Origin: DASRVA01 sp035687745
GTDB taxonomy: Bacteria; Gemmatimonadota; Gemmatimonadetes; JACCXV01; JAHWKZ01
Assembly (NCBI GenBank): GCA_035687745.1
Contig: DASRVA010000046.1
Span: forward strand, 1-14,917
Direction: 5' to 3'
DNA: 14,917 bases
Numbering within the stretch: position 1 is the first letter of the stretch; the number at the start of each line of letters is the position of its first letter. Under the pieces are notes generated by a model. It was given only the letters and a program-made list of their open reading frames with translations, was not told where the DNA came from and made no database searches. Shown piece after piece: positions 7,496 through 14,717 of the stretch. The translations under genes were made by a program, and so were the position numbers.

Positions 7496-7510
7496 GGGCC
7501 GTGCCTTTTT
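7473..7510 (+). terminator. Intrinsic (Rho-independent) terminator upstream of patatin
   Basis: AGGGCGCGGCCCA (7473-7485) pairs with TGGGCCGTGCCTT (7495-7507). That is 13 base pairs including two G-T wobbles, around a 9-base loop, with a run of five T (7506-7510) at the base of the stem. It points along the plus strand and ends 61 bases before the patatin ATG. No plus-strand gene precedes it; ferritin is divergent. It would therefore end a short RNA or act as an attenuator in the patatin leader. Confidence 0.55.
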
Positions 7511-7517
7511 GCAGGAG

Positions 7518-7556
7518 CCGTGCCACGGCCCCGGTTGCTGATCGGCCCCGCGGGGC
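7518..7556 (+). repeat. Palindromes between the terminator and the patatin start
   Basis: CCGTG-C-CACGG (7518-7528) and the perfect 12-base palindrome GCCCCGCGGGGC (7545-7556) lie between the terminator and the ATG at 7572. The second could shield the weak ribosome-binding region (TTAGG near 7563-7567). GC-rich palindromes are common in DNA of this composition, so significance is uncertain. Confidence 0.3.
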
Positions 7557-7571
7557 GAAGCTTAGGCCCGC

Positions 7572-9779
7572 ATGTTCCGTCGTTTCCATCCCTCGGCTTC
7601 CCTCGCAGCCGCTCTCCTCGCCTTCTCGCTCCAGCCGCTTCTGGCCCAGGAGCCGGTCGATCGCCCGCGGGTCGGCGTCGCCCTGAGCGGCGGCGGGGCG
7701 CGCGGGATCGCCCACGTCGGGGTTCTCCGCGCGCTCGAGGAGCTTCACATCCCGATCGACGTCATCGGCGGCACCAGCATGGGGGCGATCGTCGCCGGGC
7801 TCTATGCTTCGGGCCTCGGCCCGGACGAGATCGAGGCGGCCCTGGCGGAGGTCGACTGGGAGCGGGTCCTCAGCGACAAGCCCCTCCCGGGCGCGCTGGA
7901 GTTCAGGCGCCGCGAGGACGACCGGCGTTACGTCTGGGAGATGGAGATGGGCGTCGACTCGGACGGCCTCCAGGTGCCGGGCGGGCTCATCGCCGGCCAG
8001 GAGCTCGGCGAGCTCCTCCGCCGCCACACGTTCGCCGCTGCCGCGATCGACTCGTTCGGGCACCTCCCGGTTCCGTTCGTTGCGATCGCGACCGACGTCC
8101 GGACCGGGCTCGCCGTCGTCCTCCGCGAGGGGGATCTCCCGACCGCGCTCAGAGCCAGCATGGCGATCCCGACCGTCTTCACGCCGGTCGAGATCGACGG
8201 CCAGCTCCTGGTCGATGGCGGACTGACCGACAATCTGCCGGTGGACGAGGTACGGGCACTCGGAGCGGACGTGATCGTCGCGGTCGACGTCAGCCTCCCC
8301 ATCGAGCCGGACGACGAGATCCGCTCCCCGTTCGACGTCCTCGAGCGATCGGCGGCCATCGTCTCCAAGACGCGCGTCGCCGAACAGGCCGAGCGCGCCG
8401 ACATCGTGATCAAGCCCGACTTGGAGGGGTACGGCCTCTTCGACTTCGAAGCGGCCGAGCGGCTGGCCGAGCTCGGGGCCGAGGCGGGTCTCGCGGCCGG
8501 CGGCCGGTTGCGGGACTGGTCCATCCCGGAGACGGCCTGGGAGCGGTACCAAAGCCGCCACCGGACCCCGCCCGAACCTCCTGCGAGAATCGACGGGGTC
8601 GGGTTCGACACGCCGGGCTGGCTCGACCCAAGGCGGAGGGACGCCCGGATCAGGACCCGGGCGGGCGATCCTCTCTTAACGGGACCGCTCGAGGAGGACG
8701 TCGCCCGTCTCTACGCGCTGGGCGAGTTCGAGCGGGTCGGCTGGTCTATGGACCGAGGGGCCCTCCTCACCTACAGGGCCGACGAGAAGCCCTGGGGACC
8801 CAACTACGTGGACGCGGGCCTACGGCTCGTCCTCGACTCCGGCGGCGACGACTTCCGGACCGGGATCGTCACCTACGACGCGGTGATCAACCTCACCCGC
8901 CGGCGGATCGGCGCTCGCGGAGCCGAGTGGCGGAACGACCTCCGCCTGGGCGAAACGGCCGGTGTCGAGACCGAGTGGGACCAGCCGCTGGACTTCGCGG
9001 GGCGTTGGTTCGTGGCGACCGGCGGGGGCTGGCTCTCGAGCCAGCAGTCGGTCTTCGAGGACGGACGACTGGCCGCCGAGTACGGTGTCGATCGAGCCCA
9101 GGTCCGGCTGGAAGGAGGCCGCCGGCTGGGCCGTTCCGCCGAGCTTCGCATCGGTCTCCGGGGCGCCCGGATCGACGCCGAGGTCGAGGCCGGCGAGGCC
9201 GCGCTTCCGGACCTGAACGTCGACCACGGCGCTCTGACCGGGCGCGCGGTCGTCGACCGACTGGACGACGTGAGCTTCCCCCACGAGGGGATCTACATCC
9301 GGCTCGATGGCCTTTTCTCCCGGGAGGGTCTCGGAAGCCATCTCTCCTACGACCGGATCGAGCTCGAAGCGCGGGGGTTCGCCTCGACCGGGCCCCACAC
9401 CGGCTTCGCCGGCCTCACGATCGGCTCAAGCCTCGGAAGCGACCTCCCCGCCTACGACGTCTTCCGGCTGGGCGGTTTTCTCTCCCTCTCCGGGTACGGC
9501 GAGGGCGCCCTCCGAGGCTCCTATCTGGGCGTCGCCCGCGTCGGCTACCTCTACCGCCTGGCGACGATCCCGCCCGCCCTGCGCGGGATCTACCTGGCGG
9601 CGTGGGGCGAAGGTGGAAACGTGTGGGACCAGGGGCGGGACGTCGGGCTGGGCGACCTGCTCTGGGCCGGCACCGTGGCGCTCGGGGCCGACACCGGGAT
9701 CGGTCCGGTGTTCGTCGCGTACGGCGCCGCCGAGGCGGGGGACGATCGCGTGTACATCGCGCTCGGGACCTTGTTCTGA
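7572..9779 (+). CDS. PlpD-like patatin phospholipase with POTRA and Omp85 barrel (type Vd secretion)
   Basis: 735 residues. The signal peptide ends near LLAQ (about residue 25). The patatin domain (about 32-310) has the oxyanion motif SGGGARG (39-45), nucleophile Ser69 in GTSMG, and the dyad Asp215 in VDGGLTDN. A POTRA-like segment (about 337-408, with YALGEFERVGWSM) leads into an Omp85/BamA-type beta-barrel (about 411-735) that ends ALGTLF with a terminal aromatic. This order matches type Vd autotransporters such as Pseudomonas PlpD, in which the barrel carries a surface or released phospholipase A. The esterase is predicted active; its lipid substrate and whether the patatin domain is exposed or released are not shown. 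The Shine-Dalgarno is weak (TTAGG). The long structured region upstream suggests control at the leader. The xanthine dehydrogenase genes start 55 bases downstream. Confidence 0.94.
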   Translation: MFRRFHPSASLAAALLAFSLQPLLAQEPVDRPRVGVALSGGGARGIAHVGVLRALEELHIPIDVIGGTSMGAIVAGLYASGLGPDEIEAALAEVDWERVLSDKPLPGALEFRRREDDRRYVWEMEMGVDSDGLQVPGGLIAGQELGELLRRHTFAAAAIDSFGHLPVPFVAIATDVRTGLAVVLREGDLPTALRASMAIPTVFTPVEIDGQLLVDGGLTDNLPVDEVRALGADVIVAVDVSLPIEPDDEIRSPFDVLERSAAIVSKTRVAEQAERADIVIKPDLEGYGLFDFEAAERLAELGAEAGLAAGGRLRDWSIPETAWERYQSRHRTPPEPPARIDGVGFDTPGWLDPRRRDARIRTRAGDPLLTGPLEEDVARLYALGEFERVGWSMDRGALLTYRADEKPWGPNYVDAGLRLVLDSGGDDFRTGIVTYDAVINLTRRRIGARGAEWRNDLRLGETAGVETEWDQPLDFAGRWFVATGGGWLSSQQSVFEDGRLAAEYGVDRAQVRLEGGRRLGRSAELRIGLRGARIDAEVEAGEAALPDLNVDHGALTGRAVVDRLDDVSFPHEGIYIRLDGLFSREGLGSHLSYDRIELEARGFASTGPHTGFAGLTIGSSLGSDLPAYDVFRLGGFLSLSGYGEGALRGSYLGVARVGYLYRLATIPPALRGIYLAAWGEGGNVWDQGRDVGLGDLLWAGTVALGADTGIGPVFVAYGAAEAGDDRVYIALGTLF

Positions 9780-9794
9780 GCCGGCGCCGCGGCT
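9779..9794 (+). terminator. Possible weak hairpin at the patatin stop
   Basis: AGCCG (9779-9783) and CGGCT (9790-9794) are a perfect 5-base inverted repeat around a GC loop, starting at the last base of the stop codon. No T-tract follows. It may partly separate the patatin transcript from the downstream operon, but it could be chance. Confidence 0.18.
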
Positions 9795-9834
9795 TGCCCC
9801 GGCCCCGTCGCCCCATCCAACTTGAGGTTCGCCG

Positions 9835-12048
9835 ATGGAACGGATCGAAGGCATCGCCAAACTGACCGGCGCCGAGCGCTACGTGGACGACCTCGTGGTC
9901 GAGGACGTCCTGTGGGGGATGACGGTTCGGAGCCCGGTTCCGAGAGGACGGATCCGCGCCGTCCGATTCGGTGACGGCGTCGACTGGTCGGAGGTCGTCG
10001 TCGTCGATCACCGCGACGTCCCCGGTGAGAACACGGTCCTTCTGATCGAGCGGGACCAGCCGGTCCTCGCCGCCGACCGGGTCCGGCACGTGCACGAGCC
10101 GGTCGTCCTGGTCGCCCACCCCTCGCGCGAGACCGCTCGCCGGGCGGCGCGCGAGATCTCGATCGAGGTCGACCCCGAGCCGGCCGTCCTCGACTTCACC
10201 CAGGAGCCGGCCCGCGAGGACATCCAGCACGGCGACGACAACGTCTTCAAGCGGATCGAGATCGTGAAGGGGGACATCCTGGACGCGCTCGCCTCCGCCG
10301 CGCGCGTCATCGAAGGAACGTACCGGACGGGATCCCAGGAGCACGTGTACATCGAGCCTCAGGGGATGCTGGCCTGGGTCGAGGACGGCGTCGTGGTCGT
10401 GAAGGGGAGCCTCCAATGTCCCTACTACGTCCACAAGGCGATGACCCACGCCCTGGGTCGCGGCCCCGACCAGGTGCGCGTGATCCAGGCGCCGACCGGC
10501 GGCGGGTTCGGCGGCAAGGAGGAATATCCCTCCATGATCGCGCTCCACGCCGCGCTTCTCGCGCTCAAGGCGGACCGGCCGGTCAAGATCGTCTACGACC
10601 GTGGCGAGGACATGGTGGCGACGACCAAACGTCATCCTTCGTGGATCCGTCACCGGACCGGGGTCGACCGGGAAGGCCGGCTGGTCGCCCAGGACATCGA
10701 GGTCCTCCTGGACGGCGGCGCGTACGTGACGCTCTCCCCCGTCGTCCTGTCGCGCGGCGTCATCCATGCCGCCGGACCGTACGCCTGCGACCACGTCCGG
10801 ATCCGCGGCCGGGTCGTCCTCACCAACTCTCCCCCGCACGGCGCCTTCCGCGGCTTCGGCGCCCCGCAGACGATCTTCGCCAACGAGCGTCACATGGATC
10901 GGGTGGCGGAGGCGATCGGCATGGACCCGATCGAGCTCCGGCGGCGGAACCTGATCCGGGATGGCCAGTCGACGGCGACCGGGCAGGTGATCCGGGACGG
11001 GACGGACCGGGTCGCGATCCTGGACCGCGCGGTCGAGGTCTCGCGGTGGCCCCTGCGCGCGGCCGACCACCAGGCCTTCAACGCGTCGCACCCCTACCTC
11101 CGGCGCGGGATGGGTCTCGCCTGCTTCCACCACGGAGCGGGCTTCACCGGCGGTGGCGAGGTGATGCTCGCCTCCCGGCTCGAGGTGGCCGGGCTCGAGG
11201 ACGGCCGGATCGAGGTCCGGAGCGCCAGCATCGAGATGGGACAGGGAACGCTCACCGTCTTCACCCAGATCGCCGCCGATCGGCTGGGGCTCGAGCCGGA
11301 CGACATCGTGATCGGTGAGGCCGACACGGCGCTCGTCCCCAACAGCGGACCCACCGTGGCCTCACGGACGGCCATGGTCGTCGGACGGCTGGTCGAGCTG
11401 GCATGCGACGACCTGAGGCGGCGGGTGGGGCTGTCGTACGAGGACCGGGGCCAGCCGGTGCGCGAGGCGATCGCTCGCTGGCACGAGGAGCGCGGCGACG
11501 AGCCCGTCGGCCGGGCCGAGTACGAGCGCCCCCCCGGGATCGAGTGGGACGACGACACCTACCGGGGCGACGCCTACGCCGCCTTCGCGTGGTCGGTCCA
11601 GGTGGCGGAGGTCGAGGTGGATCTCAGGACGTGCGGCGCCCGGGTGACCGACTTCGTGGCCGTCCAGGAGGTGGGCCGGGTTCTCAACCCGACCCTGGCC
11701 CGCGGCCAGATCCAGGGCGGCGTGGTCCAGGGGATCGGCTGGGCGCTCATGGAGGATTGCCGGTGGGAGCAGGGTGCGATGGCCAACGGCCAGCTCACCA
11801 ACTACGTCATCCCGACCAGCGAGGACGTGCCGCCGATCCGGGTCCTCTTTCTCGAGAACCCGTTCCCGCATGGCGCCCAGGGCGCCAAGGGGATCGGCGA
11901 GCTGCCGATCGACGGCCCGGCACCGGCGGTGGCGAACGCGGTCGCCCGCGCGACCGGCGCCGACCCCCTCGAGATCCCGGTGACGCCGGAGCGGTTGTCC
12001 GCCCTTCTCGAGACCGACTCCGAGAGGGCGGACCCGCGTGTCGCCTGA
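9835..12048 (+). CDS. xdhA: Xanthine dehydrogenase, molybdopterin-binding subunit
   Basis: 737 residues, the usual size for a separate molybdenum subunit. This enzyme hydroxylates hypoxanthine and xanthine to urate; electrons pass to the 2Fe-2S and FAD subunits encoded next. The N-terminus IAKLTGAERYVDDL is the family's 'K-TG-A-Y-DD' start. Cofactor and active-site motifs: GGGFGGKE (222-229), AFRGFGAPQ (337-345), MGQGTLT near 468-474, and GAKGIGELP (683-691). Glu229, Arg339 and Glu689 fall at the positions of bovine XDH Glu802, Arg880 and Glu1261. The first two are purine-contacting residues that aldehyde oxidases replace. The CO dehydrogenase AYRCSFR loop is absent. The start is ATG 9835 with a GAGG-type ribosome-binding site about 8 bases upstream. 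It overlaps the next gene by 11 bases. The symbol follows E. coli usage. Confidence 0.92.
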   Translation: MERIEGIAKLTGAERYVDDLVVEDVLWGMTVRSPVPRGRIRAVRFGDGVDWSEVVVVDHRDVPGENTVLLIERDQPVLAADRVRHVHEPVVLVAHPSRETARRAAREISIEVDPEPAVLDFTQEPAREDIQHGDDNVFKRIEIVKGDILDALASAARVIEGTYRTGSQEHVYIEPQGMLAWVEDGVVVVKGSLQCPYYVHKAMTHALGRGPDQVRVIQAPTGGGFGGKEEYPSMIALHAALLALKADRPVKIVYDRGEDMVATTKRHPSWIRHRTGVDREGRLVAQDIEVLLDGGAYVTLSPVVLSRGVIHAAGPYACDHVRIRGRVVLTNSPPHGAFRGFGAPQTIFANERHMDRVAEAIGMDPIELRRRNLIRDGQSTATGQVIRDGTDRVAILDRAVEVSRWPLRAADHQAFNASHPYLRRGMGLACFHHGAGFTGGGEVMLASRLEVAGLEDGRIEVRSASIEMGQGTLTVFTQIAADRLGLEPDDIVIGEADTALVPNSGPTVASRTAMVVGRLVELACDDLRRRVGLSYEDRGQPVREAIARWHEERGDEPVGRAEYERPPGIEWDDDTYRGDAYAAFAWSVQVAEVEVDLRTCGARVTDFVAVQEVGRVLNPTLARGQIQGGVVQGIGWALMEDCRWEQGAMANGQLTNYVIPTSEDVPPIRVLFLENPFPHGAQGAKGIGELPIDGPAPAVANAVARATGADPLEIPVTPERLSALLETDSERADPRVA

Positions 12049-12523
12049 ACCCGGCGCCCGGCTCGAGGTCGAGTTCACGCTGAACGGCTCCCCGGTCCGG
12101 GTCGATGTCGACCCCGCCGAGCGGCTCCTCGACACGCTGCGGTATGGGCTCGGGCTGACCGGCACCAAGGAGGGATGCGGCGAGGGCGAGTGCGGGGCCT
12201 GCACCGTTCACCTGGATGGGATTCCCGTCATGTCGTGCCTGGTCCCTGCGTGGCAGGCCGCCGGTCGCCGGGTCCGGACCGTCGAGTCGGTCCCGGCCGA
12301 AGAGGTTCAGCCCCTTCTCCGGACGGGCGCCACCCAGTGCGGGGCGTGCACCCCGGGAGTGGTCATGACCGCGCTCTGGATCGCCGATCACCCGGAGCTT
12401 CTCGAATCTCACACCGTGCGCGAGATCATGGCCGGAAGCCTCTGCCGGTGCACGGGTTACGACGGGATCGCCGAGGGGGTCGAGGCCATGCTCGCGAGCC
12501 GCGGCCCGGGGTCGCCGTCCTGA
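12038..12523 (+). CDS. xdhC: Xanthine dehydrogenase, 2Fe-2S subunit
   Basis: 161 residues from a GTG that lies inside the end of the preceding gene. The plant-ferredoxin-type cluster ligands are Cys47, Cys52, Cys55 and Cys67 (EGCGEGECGACTVHLDG...C). The second, helical-domain cluster uses Cys101, Cys104, Cys136 and Cys138 (QCGACTPG and GSLCRCTGY). All eight cysteines are present, so both clusters should form. It relays electrons from the molybdenum centre to FAD. The stop and the next start share one base (TGATG), which indicates translational coupling. The symbol follows E. coli XdhC (the iron-sulfur subunit) and is not the maturation factor also called XdhC. Confidence 0.95.
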   Translation: MSPEPGARLEVEFTLNGSPVRVDVDPAERLLDTLRYGLGLTGTKEGCGEGECGACTVHLDGIPVMSCLVPAWQAAGRRVRTVESVPAEEVQPLLRTGATQCGACTPGVVMTALWIADHPELLESHTVREIMAGSLCRCTGYDGIAEGVEAMLASRGPGSPS

Positions 12524-13347
12524 TGCGGGTTCTAAGGCCGCGCTCCCTGGACGAGGCGCTTCGGATGCGGTCCGCCGAGGACGTGGTCCCGATGGCGGGC
12601 GGCACCGACCTTCTGGTCCACTGGCCGGTTCGCCCCGAGACCCGGGAGCGGACCTACCTGGACCTCTGGGGCCTGGAGGAGCTGACCGCCCTGCGCTGGA
12701 CGGACGGCTGGCTCGAGCTCGGCGGTCTCGCCACCTACTGGGACGTGATCCGGGATTCCCGGGCGGACCGGGAGCTCCCGATCCTGGCCGAGGCGGCCCG
12801 CCAGGTCGGGGCGATCCAGATCCAGGCGCGGGGCACCTGGGCCGGCAACATCGCCAACGCCTCCCCCGCTGCGGATGGAGTTCCCGTCCTCATGGCGTGC
12901 GACGCGACGGTTTTTCTGTCCTCCGTTCGCGGCCGGCGCGAGGTGCCGCTGGACGGGTTCTACCACGGCTACAAGGAGATGGACCTCCAGCCGGACGAGC
13001 TCGTCACCGCGATCCGGATCCCCCGGCAGGCGCGCCCCGTCCAGCGATTCTTCAAGGTCGGCTCGCGCCGGGCCCAGGCGATCGCCAAGGTCGGCCTCGC
13101 GCTCGCCTCCTCGGGCGAGGGGTGGCGGTGTGTCGCGGCCAGCGTGGCCCCGACCGTCCGCCGCTGCCCGGCGATCGAAGCCCGGCTCGATGAGGGTTGG
13201 GCGCCCCGATCTCCGGACGACCTGCTGCCCGTGATCCGCGCCGACGTCGCGCCGATCGACGATCTCCGCTCGACCGCCGCCTACCGCGAGCGAACGATGG
13301 CGAGAGTCCTCTTCCACGCATGGCCGGACGGCGGGGGTCGGGCTTGA
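12523..13347 (+). CDS. xdhB: Xanthine dehydrogenase, FAD-binding subunit
   Basis: 274 residues. FAD-binding motifs are MAGGTDLL (24-31) and RGTWAGNIANASPAAD (103-118), followed by FFKVGSRRAQAIAKV (177-190) and the C-terminal DDLRSTAAYR (246-255) of the CO-dehydrogenase flavoprotein C-terminal domain. It lacks the 4Fe-4S insert of 4-hydroxybenzoyl-CoA reductase. The predicted role is to pass electrons from the 2Fe-2S subunit to NAD+ or another acceptor. The ATG overlaps the preceding stop by one base. The gene order Mo subunit, Fe-S subunit, FAD subunit is opposite to the common cox-type order in which FAD comes first. No XdhC-type maturation gene is in the window. Confidence 0.93.
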   Translation: MRVLRPRSLDEALRMRSAEDVVPMAGGTDLLVHWPVRPETRERTYLDLWGLEELTALRWTDGWLELGGLATYWDVIRDSRADRELPILAEAARQVGAIQIQARGTWAGNIANASPAADGVPVLMACDATVFLSSVRGRREVPLDGFYHGYKEMDLQPDELVTAIRIPRQARPVQRFFKVGSRRAQAIAKVGLALASSGEGWRCVAASVAPTVRRCPAIEARLDEGWAPRSPDDLLPVIRADVAPIDDLRSTAAYRERTMARVLFHAWPDGGGRA

Positions 13348-14705
13348 GCGCGCCGGAATCGAAGCCGACGACCTCGCTGTCGGCTCGCCAGCTCCGGACC
13401 GTCCTCTCTCCCCTCGAGGACCGGCTCGCCGGATGGGCGAAGGCCCGCCCCGGCGAGCGACCGGACCGCCAGCCCGTCCACACGGTCTACGGGGGCGCGG
13501 ACCTCTTCTCGGCCGACCTCGCCCGGAAGCTGGGGGACGTCGCCCTCCGGACGCTCCGGGCCTACGCCCCCGACCCGCCGACCTTCGCGGACGTGGTCGG
13601 GCTTCCCGAAGCTCTCGCGCACACCATCCACGCGCGTGTCGTCGAGAAGCTCGAGCGGGAGCCGGTCGAGGACTTCCGGATCGACTTCGAGGACGGCTAC
13701 GGCGAGCGGTCCGACGAGGAGGAGGACCGGGCCGCGGTCGACTCCGCCGCCCAGGTGGCCCGGGGCCTCGAGGCGGGAACCCTGCCACCCTTCGTCGGGA
13801 TCCGGATCAAGCCGCTGAATGCGCGCCACCTGGCGCGCGGCGCCCGCACCCTGGACCTCTTCGTGACCACCCTCGCCCGGGAGACCGGGGGGCGGATCCC
13901 GCCCGGCTTCGTCGTGACCCTTCCCAAGGTCGTCCTCGTCGAGCAGGTCACGGCGCTCGTCGATCTCTTCGAGACGCTGGAGGCGAAGCTCGAGATCCAT
14001 GCCGGAACCCTCCGGCTCGAGCTCATGATCGAGACGCCCCAGTCCCTGATCGGTCCGGACGGCCGGGTCGCGCTCCCCGGACTCGTCGACGCCGCCCAGG
14101 GTCGCTGCGCGGCCGCCCACTTCGGGGTCTACGACCACACGGCGAGCCTCCAGATCACGGCCGCCCACCAGACCCTGGACCACCCGGCGTGCGACTTCGC
14201 GCGCCACCTCATGCAGACGGCCCTGAACGGCACCGGCGTCTGGCTCTCGGACGGCGCGACCAACGTCCTGCCGGCGCCGCCCCACCGGGCCCGGGAAGGT
14301 GCGTCCCTCTCGGTGGATCAGGAGCGGGAGAACCGTGAGGCCGTCCACCGCGGCTGGCGCCTCCACGCGGACCACGTCCGCCACAGCCTGCGCCACGCCT
14401 TCTACCAGGGGTGGGACCTCCATCCGGCCCAGCTCCCTACCCGCTACGCGACCCTCTACGGGTTCTTCCTGGACGGGCTGGACGAGATGGCCGGCCGTCT
14501 CCGCCACTTCCTCGAGCGGGCCGCACGCGCCACTCTGAGCGGCGACGTCTTCGACGATGCCGCGACCGGACAGGCCCTCCTCAACCACTTCCTGAGGGGG
14601 ATGAACTGCGGGGCGATCACGGAAGAGGAAGCGGTGTCGACCGGGCTCGCCATCGACGAGCTCCGGACCCGTTCCTTCGGCCGGATCCTCGAGGGCCGGC
14701 GCTAG
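13320..14705 (+). CDS. DUF6986-type HpcH/citrate-lyase-like protein ('phosphoenolpyruvate kinase' in some databases)
   Basis: 461 residues from ATG 13320. An alternative start is TTG 13344, which would overlap the FAD-subunit stop as TTGA and give 453 residues. Features of the PEP/pyruvate-binding aldolase-like fold include DFRIDFEDGYGERSDEEEDRA (118-138), GIRIKPLN (160-167), FVVTLPKVVLVEQV (197-210), LRLELMIETPQSL (231-243; Glu238 like the CitE/HpcH ETx motif) and HFGVYDHTAS (267-276; Asp272). This resembles CitE and malate synthase relatives. I recognise it as the family annotated DUF6986 or phosphoenolpyruvate kinase, from memory of family motifs only. The true reaction is unknown. Overlap with the xanthine dehydrogenase operon and a convergent uraH imply a role in purine or glyoxylate metabolism, perhaps downstream of ureidoglycolate. 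No signal peptide is seen. Confidence 0.82.
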   Translation: MAGRRGSGLSAPESKPTTSLSARQLRTVLSPLEDRLAGWAKARPGERPDRQPVHTVYGGADLFSADLARKLGDVALRTLRAYAPDPPTFADVVGLPEALAHTIHARVVEKLEREPVEDFRIDFEDGYGERSDEEEDRAAVDSAAQVARGLEAGTLPPFVGIRIKPLNARHLARGARTLDLFVTTLARETGGRIPPGFVVTLPKVVLVEQVTALVDLFETLEAKLEIHAGTLRLELMIETPQSLIGPDGRVALPGLVDAAQGRCAAAHFGVYDHTASLQITAAHQTLDHPACDFARHLMQTALNGTGVWLSDGATNVLPAPPHRAREGASLSVDQERENREAVHRGWRLHADHVRHSLRHAFYQGWDLHPAQLPTRYATLYGFFLDGLDEMAGRLRHFLERAARATLSGDVFDDAATGQALLNHFLRGMNCGAITEEEAVSTGLAIDELRTRSFGRILEGRR

Positions 14706-14711
14706 CCGGCC
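14694..14711. terminator. GC hairpin between convergent DUF6986-like gene and uraH
   Basis: GGCCGGC-GCTA-GCCGGCC is a perfect 7-base-pair stem with a 4-base loop that contains most of the DUF6986-like stop codon (TAG 14703-14705). It ends 7 bases before the uraH stop, so it could serve both converging transcripts. There is no T-tract on either strand, so it is at best a weak or pausing terminator. Confidence 0.33.
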
Positions 14712-14717
14712 GAGGGC

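Noticed and set aside
7391..9865. An 824-codon plus-strand ORF covering patatin in another frame.
   Set aside because: The translation is Arg/Pro/Gly-rich without domains, typical of an out-of-frame reading of GC-rich coding DNA. The patatin frame has signal peptide, catalytic and barrel motifs.
9415..11133. A 572-codon minus-strand ORF opposite the xanthine dehydrogenase large subunit and the patatin 3' end.
   Set aside because: It spans the end of one real gene and the start of another on the opposite strand, and its low-complexity Asp/Arg/Val composition mirrors the sense codons.
9835..13347. Carbon monoxide dehydrogenase (coxLSM).
   Set aside because: The large subunit lacks the AYRCSFR active-site loop and has GGGFGGKE and AFRGFG as in xanthine dehydrogenase; uraH nearby supports purines.
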